From NCBI GenBank assembly GCA_947561715.1, contig OX387204.1, forward strand, positions 5,585,001 to 5,649,000: DNA of 64,000 nt, read 5' to 3'. A model generated the notes under the pieces. It was given only the letters and a program-made list of their open reading frames with translations. It searched no databases and was not told the origin of the DNA. Source of the stretch: Ascidia mentula (lineage: Eukaryota; Chordata; Ascidiacea; Phlebobranchia; Ascidiidae). Below, piece by piece: positions 10,466 to 21,700 of the stretch. Position numbers and translations under genes: made by a program. Numbering within the stretch: the stretch's first letter is position 1; every line of letters starts with the position of its first letter.

Positions 10466-13400
10466 ATGGCATTTGCAGCTCGTTTTAAAATTCGAGAAAT
10501 CTTTGTTACCACAAATGCTTGCGCGCAGCATCAACTTGCTCATCCCATGAGAAAACCCCTGAGTTACCAACAAGGTGGAATGGCATTTCTGAAAAGGAAA
10601 CAGATTTACGATGGTTTTATCCCCATTGGATTATTAACTAGCAATGTGAAAACCATGATTCAGCGTGGAGAGCTTACACCACATACTGCGAAGAATATTT
10701 TTTCACTCATGAATTCAGACTGCCTTGCAACGAAAGAAGAAATTAAAGCATTGCTTAGCACAGTTACAGACAATGTAACTAAAAAAAATACCGATTTTTA
10801 CAATGCCTATGTGCAGGCTTTACTTGACAACGACATAGAGTTTTCATTTGATGAAATTTTGCAAATAATGGAAGCCTCACATGCAGCCCCAAATTCAGAG
10901 ACTTTTTCAAAATTTATTGGTGATAGCTGCAGAAAAAATGACATAAACAGTGTAAAACACTTTTTTGATTACATGAAGTCAACTGGCATGAACATACCTA
11001 GCAAAAGTTTGGGGTATTTGGCCAAAGCTAAATGTGCCCAAGGAGATGCTACAATGGGAATGAAAGTGATTCAGGAAGCAATGGTTAATTTTTATTTCAA
11101 ATGGTCTGAAGTTGGTATTGTTTGTCAAGGTTTTCTCGATGCAAATGAATTTGAAAGGTTTGAAACTGCTGTTAAACAGTACCATGACAGTGTCAATGTA
11201 GCAATGCCAATGGAAGAAGCTACCCCTTTAATCACCAGTCTTTTTCAAAAGAAAAAGTTCACAATTTTGACACATTTTTTGTTTAATCATGTTGATATTA
11301 AATCCTATTTTGATTTCCTACAAGTTGTGGATGCATTGGATGGCAAAGGATTCAGTGTAGTTTTAAAACAGTTGTACAGTCATTGTAAGTTCAACTTTGG
11401 AACACAGTTTAAGCGTATAGCTGATGCCTATCTCTTTGATGTTGTTAATAGTGCAGAAACTGTAGAAGCTATTCTGGATGAAGTTTCATTTCTTCAAGAA
11501 TATCACTCTGGTTTGGATGTTGTCATGATGGCTGTGCCACATATTGCACAGTTTAAAAAGTTTCTTTTGCAAGACTACCTGACAAAAAGTGAAACTAACC
11601 ATGTAATAAAACCTCACTATTTCCTACCACTGTCCGATGTGGATTCTTTTGATTTTAAGGAGGTACAGCAAATAATTTCTTCAGCCTACAGCAATGATAT
11701 GGAAGAACAAAACTTGCAAAAATCTCTTTCAAAATTGATAACAGATTATTTATTTGATGAGTCTATTGACCCAAACCAGTTGGCTGAAAGTTTATTGGAC
11801 TCCCTAAAACATGTGGCTGATGACCAGGCCTGGTGCTTATTGTCCAAACAACTACTTTTTGCAGGTTGCATGAAGGTGCGTTCCAAACAACAGCAGGAAC
11901 GTTTTTTTAAGTTAAGGCATGCCTTAGAAGATGCAGGTTATAAATTTCACACAGGATTTTTCATTTGGTGTTTGCGAAAATTGGATCAAATTGGTCAAAA
12001 TATGTTGGAGCCACTTTTGAATGATGATTTTCGGTCATATGTTTTGAATAACAAATATGATCTTAGGGATCTTGATAAACCAGCACAGGTAGTCTCCAAA
12101 ATATGTGCTTCATCAACTCCACATGCTACAAAATTACTTACTTGTGCTTTATACCATTACAGAAATTCTGAGAAGCATTTAAGTCAATTTGAAAATTTGC
12201 TAATGGATGAGTGCACACATTTGTATGCTACTAATTTACACACTTTATTTTGGCATTTCGTCAGTACCGGCAATGTCTTTCAACTAGAGAAACACTTTTC
12301 AAACTTTGTAATTAAAGGTCATATCTGCATAATACCTCCAAGGTATTTTGCATCATGGTCTGAAAAACTGGAAAACTTTGTAATGGAGCGCCTTGCTCAA
12401 ACAATTACACAAAACAAAGCCAATTGGATTGTGTACATTTCACTAATCCAGGCCGAAAAATTCACAGCTGCTTCAAACCTTCTAAATTCAGGTAATTTCA
12501 CCTTTTCTGAGGACACAGCAGGTCTTTTAAAGAGTTGGGTGCATAGTGTCATACAAGAGGAAAATGTTGGGAAAATGTACACACAGGTTTTAAATGACAT
12601 TGAGTCAATTTTGGATGAGGAATCATATTTGCTTGTGGTTGACGAAATTCTTTTGGCACTATCCAAATGTGATTCCACAAGTGAACTAAGTGATGGTGTT
12701 ACAACAGTTTATGATAAAATACCAGAGCAAGTTCTTCCCAAAGTACCCTTAGCAACAACTCATGCTTTGGTCAACAACTTGATCCGGAATAACATTAAGA
12801 CACCTGAGATTTTTTCTGCTAATAAGGCCTTGGGTACTCTTCTCGAAACTGCTTTTGGAAATGAACAGAGCACTTCAAAATATTTGGATCAAGTTAAGTT
12901 GGTTGTTCAGGATGACAAAAGTGTCCCATCGGAGCTACTTTGTCTCATGATGAAAAATGTGAAAAGTGATGACTTTGAAAGCTTCGAGACAATGCTGCAA
13001 GAAGTTGTACCTGGCTACAAACCTGAAGAAATGCCGACATTGGTGATTGCCCGTATTAAAATGTTGCTTGAAAGGGGTGGTGTTGGGCAGGCTTTGGACT
13101 TTGTCAAATCTTTTGATGATTCACACCCTGAACAAAACATGCTTATGTGGAAACAGGTAGTTGATATAATTTGCAATGAGGTACATAATAACAATGACTC
13201 ACTGGAATTGGTAAAAACTTCATTATCCTTTCCTAAATTGAAGTATGTTATTCATGCCCATGAAGCATACCATGCTTTGAACAACAATGACATGGTAAAA
13301 TTTGAAGACTCAAAAACCATGGATCATTTGGTCGGGATAATTACAAACAGAAACAATGTGGAAGCAATGAACAAATTAAAGGAACAAGTTGTTCAAAATG

Positions 13401-13825
13401 AAAAACTGCACAGTAGTTTTGTTGCTGCATTAGTTGTGAGGGATCCTGATCTTGAAAGTATAGATAAGGAGGCTATGTCCATGTCAGTACAAAGTTTGCT
13501 GAAAATGATAGAGCATGCATACAAAAATGCAGACAATATTGAAACTCTTTTGAAATGTGATGGTTTGATGAGAAAATTTTACCCACATTTTAAAATTCTA
13601 AATCATCATCTAACATGTGCTGGTTTGGATTTGGATTTGTTCAAAAATCCTAAATTTGCACAACATTTTGAAAAAATGTACCATTCTCAACCAAGTATAT
13701 GCGTCACTCCCCTGGTCCAAAAAACATATACCTGGTATTGTACAACAGTATTGTTTAGGTCAGGTGGATTGTCCTCTAGTGGTAAAGCAATGATGGAAGA
13801 GTTTCTTGAAAATATTGATAATTAA
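10466..13825 (+). CDS. LRPPRC: LRPPRC-like mitochondrial PPR protein, copy A
   Basis: 1119-codon uninterrupted frame. LRPPRC proteins bind and stabilise mitochondrial mRNAs together with SLIRP and support polyadenylation and translation (family knowledge). The first 35 residues are Arg/Lys-rich and almost free of acidic residues (MAFAARFKIREIF), fitting a mitochondrial presequence. Degenerate helical PPR units follow, clearest around residues 107-210 (FYNAYVQALLDNDIEFS; NSETFSKFIGDSCRKNDI), then a long helical region. Human LRPPRC has about 1394 residues, so this is shorter. The ATG lies 17 bases after a splice-acceptor-like TTTCAG, so an upstream 5' UTR exon is likely. The lack of introns contrasts with most neighbours and with the exon-rich vertebrate gene. 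The call rests on PPR pattern and general resemblance; another animal PPR protein is possible. Confidence 0.72.
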   Translation: MAFAARFKIREIFVTTNACAQHQLAHPMRKPLSYQQGGMAFLKRKQIYDGFIPIGLLTSNVKTMIQRGELTPHTAKNIFSLMNSDCLATKEEIKALLSTVTDNVTKKNTDFYNAYVQALLDNDIEFSFDEILQIMEASHAAPNSETFSKFIGDSCRKNDINSVKHFFDYMKSTGMNIPSKSLGYLAKAKCAQGDATMGMKVIQEAMVNFYFKWSEVGIVCQGFLDANEFERFETAVKQYHDSVNVAMPMEEATPLITSLFQKKKFTILTHFLFNHVDIKSYFDFLQVVDALDGKGFSVVLKQLYSHCKFNFGTQFKRIADAYLFDVVNSAETVEAILDEVSFLQEYHSGLDVVMMAVPHIAQFKKFLLQDYLTKSETNHVIKPHYFLPLSDVDSFDFKEVQQIISSAYSNDMEEQNLQKSLSKLITDYLFDESIDPNQLAESLLDSLKHVADDQAWCLLSKQLLFAGCMKVRSKQQQERFFKLRHALEDAGYKFHTGFFIWCLRKLDQIGQNMLEPLLNDDFRSYVLNNKYDLRDLDKPAQVVSKICASSTPHATKLLTCALYHYRNSEKHLSQFENLLMDECTHLYATNLHTLFWHFVSTGNVFQLEKHFSNFVIKGHICIIPPRYFASWSEKLENFVMERLAQTITQNKANWIVYISLIQAEKFTAASNLLNSGNFTFSEDTAGLLKSWVHSVIQEENVGKMYTQVLNDIESILDEESYLLVVDEILLALSKCDSTSELSDGVTTVYDKIPEQVLPKVPLATTHALVNNLIRNNIKTPEIFSANKALGTLLETAFGNEQSTSKYLDQVKLVVQDDKSVPSELLCLMMKNVKSDDFESFETMLQEVVPGYKPEEMPTLVIARIKMLLERGGVGQALDFVKSFDDSHPEQNMLMWKQVVDIICNEVHNNNDSLELVKTSLSFPKLKYVIHAHEAYHALNNNDMVKFEDSKTMDHLVGIITNRNNVEAMNKLKEQVVQNEKLHSSFVAALVVRDPDLESIDKEAMSMSVQSLLKMIEHAYKNADNIETLLKCDGLMRKFYPHFKILNHHLTCAGLDLDLFKNPKFAQHFEKMYHSQPSICVTPLVQKTYTWYCTTVLFRSGGLSSSGKAMMEEFLENIDN

Positions 13826-14059
13826 AGTGTGCTGTTTGCATTGTCTCTCTCTGTGTTTTTAATTTGAATTGTCATTTTGTTTGTTGGACCTTTGAATATT
13901 TTGTACCTGTAAAAAGTGTTCTGTAACAAGTTTCAAACTGTAAACAAAAAATGATTTAGGTTTCTGTTTCCTGTGAGTAAAATATAAGTGAACAGCAGGT
14001 AAAACATGTTACGCATGCAGTTGTTAGCTACACCAAAAAAAATGTCTTCTTCCCTGGTG

Positions 14060-14935
14060 CCGATTTTTAGCGTGTTTGCAGCAGTTTTATTGCATTTTTT
14101 TAACCTTTTTAGTCAGCTATTTATTTGGTGTTGGGTGTTTATTTGTTTGGAGTTAAAAAAAGCTGATCAGGGGGATTTTGTTGAAAATTCAACCACAAAA
14201 GCATACAGTCATTTTATGGTAGCCCATATTATTTCCGCATTCAGGTCAAAGTTAGTTGCTTGAAGGCCTCCAAGGGGTATTTTGTCCCCTGGTTTGACGT
14301 TATTTTGTCTAAAGAGTCTGCAAACAATAGGTAGGTTTTGTCAAAAAATGAATCACAAAAACCTCGTCCAATTTCCAATTGAATGTTGGCCCAAAACTTG
14401 TTTTTTTTTTGTGAGGCAGACCGCATTTCGGTATTTCTATTAAAAAAGTTCGCCCGCGGGGAATGCCCGTCTTGTTCTCCTCTGTCGCAGAGAAACTCAT
14501 TTACGTCACAAGGCAACCGGTGATGCATTGGGGTCAAATTTATAGTTGAATGAGCGGGAAGGCACGTGCTGTTGCCAGGGCGATTTTCAGCATGTTTGGT
14601 GAAGTTTTAGTGCATTTTTGTCCTTCTCTGGGTGCTGTGAAAAAGTTAGCTAAAAAGCTTCAAAATGTTCAAGGAGATGTAGCTCAAAATTGATTCACAG
14701 AAGTATACCCTAATTTAAGATTTTATATTAGGCCCGCCTCTTGTCTACGCATTCAGGTCAAAATTAGTTACAGGATATGTTGCCTAAATTGCCCCCCACG
14801 GGGCATTTCGCCCTCTGGTAGGATATTATTTTAGCTGAATAGGCTGCAAAAACTGTAAGTTGGTTTTGTGAAAAAATGAATCACAAAAAACTCGTCCAAT
14901 TTGCAATTTAATGTTGGCCCTAACCCTTTTCTATG
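14060..14935. repeat. Diverged tandem repeats downstream of LRPPRC-like copy A
   Basis: Two degenerate units of about 0.35-0.5 kb share GCGATTTTCAGCATGTTTGG-like starts, GCATTCAGGTCAAA, a CC-rich GGGGCATTTCGCCCTCTGG-like block, and GAAAAAATGAATCACAAAAA followed by CTCGTCCAATTT. Equivalent units follow copy B at 22375-23100. No protein or transposon terminus was recognised. Confidence 0.65.
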
Positions 14936-17313
14936 CAATGGCAAAAGAATTGTCACAGAAAAGTTGCTTTGGTAGCCCCTGGGACTGTTTTTGCTATCCT
15001 GTAGGACACAAAGATACTCCTGGAGGTTCTTCAGATCCTTGCTGTGTTTGTCCGTACAGCTGCAATCAATTTATTTTTCTTTTAAAATGGTACCAGTAGA
15101 TCTTCATGGGTCACCGACCACAGGAATTGTTGTGGCCAAATCACTAATGGGTGTTAATGTCGATAGCCTTCAAAGCTTGATTTTGGGGATTTAATACTGT
15201 AGCGAACACAGTGAAATATTAACATGAAAAATATAATATTGGAATTTTTTATATTCGTGACCTATTTCCCAAGTACAAAACGACAACACAAACGTGTGCA
15301 AACATAATTACAAACGACTGCCCTGACTCTAAACTGTTGTAACTTGCTGGTCCGCCCTGACTTGCCTTTGACCAGCGGCCACCATATACATAATGATTTG
15401 CATAATTGCTTGTGTTGTTGGTGGGGGACGTGAAGATGAATCAACCCATATCTGTGCTGATTCCACACGATTCCATTTCTTGTGGTTTCATTTGAATTGC
15501 TGCCGTATACGTATACGTTTAGCCATCTCAATATAAGTTTGTTTACCTGATTGGTGTCGGATATATGGAGTTTAGAGAAGAACACGCGTTAAACGCAACA
15601 ATACTGATATGTGGCCTTAACTGTTATTAACTAAAGCGCTAAAAAAAAACGCGATTTTAGTTACAGATGTCAAAAAAAATCATTACTTTTTATCACAACT
15701 ATAATAAATTGAGATGTGTTGTAATAATAGCGAAGCAATTCGAGCTTGCCTTATAGATTGGAAATCCACTGATGCCTACGATACATGTTGTAAGAGGCAC
15801 CCGTTAAGAAGTGTCAGTAACTAGATTCGGTCCAGCACATCCCTTACTGCACAGTGACAGGCTTGGAACAAACGTCTTCGGACATGCCGATACTCTGCAA
15901 TGAAAATGAAGGGTTCATCTCACGGGCGTCCGGAGGGTGTGCAAAAAATTGCACAAAGTCGCACAAGCACAGCTCAGGAAAACACCTGCAAATGATTTTA
16001 AATAAATTTTAGGCTAAATCCGAGCACTTTGTAAATCATATTTATTTGGGGCATGCCGCACTTTCGGAGTATTTATTATTTATGATGTTTTCCTCACACA
16101 AAGCTTCAGAAGATGATCTTGGTTATTGAATTCGGATCTTCGCTGATACCGGGTAACATGCAGTTCCTTTATTATTTATTGTATCATGATTTTCAAAGAT
16201 TAACCAAGCATGCGAATACTAATTAGAGAACGTTCTGTTCAATACATACTTAACTACACACATTCTATACACCATCACTTGATTGCGGCATTTTTACCCA
16301 TATCCTACTGTTTCTATAGAGATCAGATAAATCAAATCATGTATTTTTTGCGAAAAAAAAGCAACTACGCGTAAGAACAATTTACAAAGAAATAAAATGA
16401 CAAGGGCACTGATAAAACTATAAAGGTTATCGAGTCAGGCGCCTATGTAAAGGTGATTTCCTCACGGAGAATCACCGTCTGTCGTAGGATCGCAGCCAGG
16501 CGCACTGGGAGGTGATGGGTTGCGACAGATGCATGTGACGAAGGTGGTCACTCGGCCGTGCTGGTCAATGCAAAACCCATCGAAACGCAAACGCCAACTC
16601 GGTTCTCAGAGAACGTTTCCTGTGATCCACATCGGTCCCGAGAACAGTCCGATAAAAATGCTAATGGTGCGAGACCGAAGTGTATTAATGATGTATATAC
16701 AAAGAAAAGGGTGTTCAAAAGAAAGTCTGTAGTAAACTTACGTACCATATCCTACAAAAAATATGACGATTTCGTGTGTTCCGACTTGTGTACGTTTATA
16801 TATTTTCCTCTGTGCGCAACGTGATTAACTCATGTAGGGCTGTAAGGTTACGGCCAACAAGGGTAAGTGTCCAAGATCAGTAATCTAGCCAAAATCGGTT
16901 ACCTAAACACGTGACTGCAGCGGCACACAGGGAATTTTCAATCAAGTAAGTTTCTGTTTGTTACGGAGAATATTCAGGTCAACAGCATTTTACGACAGTG
17001 TATTTTAGTGTTTGCAAGGAAAGGCCTACGAAGAATTTTTCAATAGTAAGACTGAGAATTGGTTTGATGTGTGTAAGGGTGTGCTGTCGTCAACTTGTTT
17101 GTCGAAAGGAATTCATACACACTGCACGCATTGTTTAAAAGTATTTCCGACCAGAAATTGATGCAAGCGCCATTTTAGACAAATTCATCGGTCACGTGCC
17201 ATTACTATGATGGTAACAAATTTATGTAAAGTTGAAAAACGCCAGCAAAACACCACTGAGGCGCTCAACAAAATTTATGCATTTCCATTCAGCGTTATTG
17301 CTGAAAAATGGTA

Positions 17314-17710
17314 CCGTATTTTACGGACCATAAGGCGCAACTTAAATCCTTTTTTTCCCTCATAAATTGATCGTGCGTCTTATAAGCCGGTGCGCCTAAT
17401 GTATGGATCAAGTAGTGCTTTATTGCCTACACTCAAAACCAGTACCGATACTATTATAAATAAACCATCGTCTTACACAATAAACTACGGTAAAAGCAAC
17501 TAGCAACTGTGATATTCATACTATTGTGACTTGCTTACATTTATTACGTAACAAGTTTTTGTTTGATGAGCTATACGGTAACCCATACTCCTCAAAATAC
17601 GTTGCGTTCTATAGCCCGGTGCGCCTTATGTATGAACAAAAAACTAATCAAAGCAATTTATTGACAGTGCGCCTTATAATCGGGTGCGCTTTATGGTCCG
17701 TAAAATACGG
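17314..17710. mobile_element. MITE with 26-bp inverted ends, TA target
   Basis: Ends begin CCGTATTTTACGGACCATAA and match over 25 of 26 bases in inverted orientation. TA flanks both sides (17312-17313 and 17711-17712), as for Tc1/mariner-like elements. The interior repeats GGTGCGCCTTATGTATG-like motifs near both ends. It is 397 bp with no coding potential. Confidence 0.85.
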
Positions 17711-18063
17711 TAACTGCCTGAACCCAATGATGACTTATAAGGATATATGACCGTGGAAGAGTTCCACCAGTGTGGTGCCAGACAAAAAAACGGTGTAAAA
17801 AAACCTTTTTTTTTGTAATATTTACTGGCACGACTGGTGCAGAAGATGAGTTTTTCAACACCGCAGTGCACGAAATGGCTCACGTGCTTTCACTTTTTAT
17901 CGAAAGAAAGTGGCCAAATGCATGGAAAGGAATATTTACGATTAGGAAGATATGTTTCATTAATTAAAGTGCATTCAGACCAGCAAGTCAGCACCATCGT
18001 GGATCCCCAAGAAGAAGGTATAACGTGTAGTTACCCATCGTGGACACAGTGCAAGGTATAGCG

Positions 18064-18274
18064 CAGTGCTTCCCAACCTTTTTCACGGCCCACTTTTAAT
18101 GCAAGTTTTATTGTGCGACCCACAATGAGACATGACCAAACAATGTTACGTAATGATAATGCAATAATTTAGTGATCTGATAGAAAACTGTAACATTCAG
18201 AAATGCTTCGCGACCCACCTGAAATAGCTTCGCGACCAACCAATTAGTCGCGACCCACTGGTTGGGAAGCACTG
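18064..18274. mobile_element. 211-bp hAT MITE
   Basis: Terminal inverted repeat CAGTGCTTCCCAACC with a perfect match at the other end, flanked by the 8-bp duplication GTATAGCG (18056-18063 and 18275-18282). The interior repeats CGCGACCCAC. This end sequence is typical of hAT-derived MITEs. Confidence 0.93.
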
Positions 18275-18785
18275 GTATAGCGTGACTACCCTAGCGTTTA
18301 ACAAAGTTACCTATCGTGGACACAGTGCAAAGTATAGGGTAAATGTTTTAAACTACCCCCCTTGGAGGAAAATGAGTAACTCCTTGTGTGCCGCTGCAGT
18401 CACATATTTAGGTAACCGATTTGGACAAAATTGCTGAGCTTGGACGCTTACCTATATTGGCCGTAACCTACGTTACAGCCCCTTCTCGATTAACTGGCGA
18501 TGTGAGTGACATCGCGATTCGCGTAGTTGTGCTTTTATGTTTTGGCGCACAGATTCCAAGTTGTGTGCTTTGGGAACTAAAACTGCCCCATGTGAAATAA
18601 GGCATCAAAACATCAGAATGTAATCTTTGTGCACTGAAACCATTTTAATATGCCAAGGTTGCATGTTGCATTATGTTTAATATATGCATTGCTTCTGAGG
18701 AAATTGTTCTAAAACTGTATTTATTCGCAAAAAAAGACTACTCATAAAATTAATTTGCCTACATTTCAGGAAGGAGTCAACAACC

Positions 18786-21700
18786 ATGGCATTTGCAGCT
18801 CGTAATAAAATTCGAGGAATCTTTGTGACCACAAATGCTTGCGCGCAGCATCAACTTGCTCATCCCATGAGAAAACCCCTGAGTAACCAACAAGGTGGAA
18901 TGGCAGTTCTGAAAAGGAAAAAGATTTACGATGGTTTTATCCCCATTGGATTATTAACTAGCAATGTGAAAACCATAATCCAGCGTGGAGAGCTTACACC
19001 ATATACTGCGAAGAATATTTTTTCACTCATGAATTCAGACTGCCTTGCAACGAAAGAAGAAATTAAAGCATTGCTCAGCACAGTTACAGACAATGTAACT
19101 AAAAAAAATACCGATTTTTACAATGCCTATGTGCAGGCTTTACTTGACAACGACATAGAGTTTTCATTTGATGAAATTTTGCAAATAATGGAAGCCTCAC
19201 ATGCAGCCCCAAATTCAGAGACTTTTTCAAAATTTATTGGTGATAGCTGCAGAAAAAATGACATAAACAGTGTAAAACACTTTTTTGACTACATGAAGTC
19301 AACTGGCATGAACATACCCAGCAAAAGTTTGGGGTATTTGGCCAAAGCTAAATGTGCCCATGGAGATGCTACAATGGGAATGAAAGTGATTCAGGAAGCA
19401 ATGGTTAATTTTTATTTCAAATGGTCTGAAGTTGGTATTGTTTGTCAAGGTTTTCTCGATGCAAATGAATTTGAAAGGTTTGAAACTGCCGTAAAACAGT
19501 ACCATGAAAGTGTCAATGTAGCAATGCCAATGGAAGAAGCTACCCCTCTAATCACCAGTCTTTTTCAAAAGAAAAAGTTCACAATTTTGACACATTTTTT
19601 GTTTAATCATGTTGATATTAAATCCTATTTTGATTTCCTACAAGTTGTGGATGCAATGGATGGCAAAGAATGCAGTGTAGTTTTAAAACAGTTGTACAGT
19701 CATTGTAAGTTCAACTTTGGAACACAGTTTAAGCGTATAGCTGATGCCTATCTCTTTGATGTTGTTAATAGTGCAGAAACTGTAGAAGCTATTCTGGATG
19801 AAGTTTCATTTCTTCAAGAATATCACTCTGGTTTGGATGTTGGCATGATGGCTGTGCCACATGTTGCACAGTTTAAAAAGTTTCTTTTGCAAGACTACCT
19901 GACAAAAAGTGAAACTAACCATGTAATAAAACCTCACTATTTCCTACCACTCTCCAATGTGGGTTCTTTTGATTTTAAGGAGGTACAGCAAATGATTTCT
20001 TCAGCCTACAGCAATGATATGGCATCTGATATAGAAGAACAACACTTGCAAAAATCTCTTTCAAAATTGATAACAGATTATATATCTAATGAGTCTATTG
20101 ACCCAATCCAGTTGGCTGAAAGTTTATTGGACTCTCTAAAACATATGGCTGATGACCAGGCCTGGTACTTACTGTCCAAACCACTACTTTTTGTTGGTTG
20201 CATGAAGGTGAGTTCAAAACAACAGCAGGAACGTTTTCTTATATTAAGGCATGCCTTAGAAGATGCAGGTTTTAAATTTCACACAAGATTTTTCATTTGG
20301 TGTTTGCGAAAATTGGATCAAATTGGTCAAAATATGTTGGAGCTACTTTTGAATGATAATTTTCGGTCATATGTTTTGACTTACAAACATGAACTTAATA
20401 ATCTTGATAAACCAGCACATGTGGTCTCCACAATATGTGCTTCATCAGCTCCACATGCAACCCAATTACTTACTTGTGCTTTATACCATTACAGAAATTC
20501 TGAGAAGCATTTAAGTCAATTTGAAAATTTGCTAATGGATGAGTGCACACATTTGCATCCTATGTATTTGCACACTCTATTTTGGCATTTTGTCAGTACC
20601 GGCAATGTCTTTCAACTAGAGAAACACTTTTCAAACTTTGTAATTAAAGGTCATATCTGCATAATACCTCCAAGGTATTTTGCATCATGGTCTGAAAAAC
20701 TGGAAAACTTTGTAATGGAGCGCCTTGCTCAAACAATTACACAAAACAAAGCCAATTGGATTTTGTACATTTCACTAATCCAGGCCGAAAAATTCACAGC
20801 TGCTTCAAACCTTCTAAATTCAGGTAATTTTACCTTTTCTGAGGACACAGCAGGTCTTTTAAAGAGTTGGGTGCATAGTGTCATACAAGAGGAAAATGTT
20901 GGGAAAATGTACACACAGGTTTTAAATGACATTGAGTCAATTTTGGATGAGGAATCATATTTGCTTGTGGTTGACGAAATTCTTTTGGCACTATCCAAAT
21001 GTGATTCCACAAGTGAACTAAGTGATAGTGTTACAACAGTTTATGATAAAATACCAGAGCAAGTTCTTCCCAAAGTACCCTTAGCAACAACACATGCTTT
21101 GGTCAACAACTTGATCCGGAATAACATTAAGACACCTGAGATTTTTTCTGCTAATAAGGCCTTAGGTACTCTTCTCGAAGCTGCTTTTGGAAATGAACAG
21201 AGCACTTCAAAACATTTGGATCAAGTTAAGTTGGTAGTTCAGGATGACAAAAGTGTCCCATCAGAGCTACTTTGTCTCATGATGAAAAATGTGAAAAGTG
21301 ATGATTTTGAAAGCTTTGAGACAATGCTGCAAGAAGTTGTACCTGGCTACAAACCTGAAGAAATGCCGACATTGGTGATTGCCCGTATTAAAATGTTGCT
21401 TGAAAGGGGTGGTGTTGGGCAGGCTTTGGACTTTGTCAAATCTTTTGATGATTCACACCCTGAACAAAACATGCTTATGTGGAAACAGGTAGTTGATATA
21501 ATTTGCAATGAGGTACATAATAACAATGACTCACTGGAATTGGTAAAAACATCATTATCCTTTCCTAAATTGAAGTATGTTATTCATGCCCATGAAGCAT
21601 ACCATGCTTTGAACAACAATGACATGGTAAAATTTGAAGACTCAAAAACCATGGATCACTTGGTCGGGATAATTACAAACAGAAACAATGTGGAAGCAAT

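Larger units (their letters stand above)
8456..15880. repeat. Tandem segmental duplication, copy A (LRPPRC-like unit)
   Basis: Direct reading shows long near-identity with 15986-24140. Matching blocks in the same order are 8456-8740 with 15986-16280, 9950-10180 with 16640-16830, 10185-14770 with 18490-22575, and 15440-15880 with 23410-24140. Copy A has a private stretch of about 0.95 kb (about 8760-9830). It lacks the 1.66-kb and 318-bp elements of copy B. The spacer between copies is about 105 bases. Confidence 0.93.
16831..18487. mobile_element. 1.66-kb hAT-type non-autonomous DNA element in copy B
   Basis: Flanked by the 8-bp direct repeat GATTAACT (16823-16830 and 18488-18495); copy A has a single uninterrupted GATTAACT at this point. 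The ends are long imperfect inverted repeats of about 100 bp sharing GGGCTGTAA, GGTTACGGCC, AATCGGTTACCTAAA and GTGACTGCAGCGGCACACA. No transposase was recognised. Two smaller elements lie inside (17314-17710 and 18064-18274). The outermost few bases of the two ends do not match perfectly, so the exact termini are uncertain. An 8-bp target duplication fits the hAT superfamily, though P-type elements also make 8 bp. Confidence 0.85.

Noticed and set aside
16450..16570. Short stretch with GGTGATT/AATCACC arms and GACGAAGGTGGT, vaguely like part of U1 snRNA
   Set aside because: The similarity is short and broken, and the 5' splice-site-pairing sequence and Sm site are missing.
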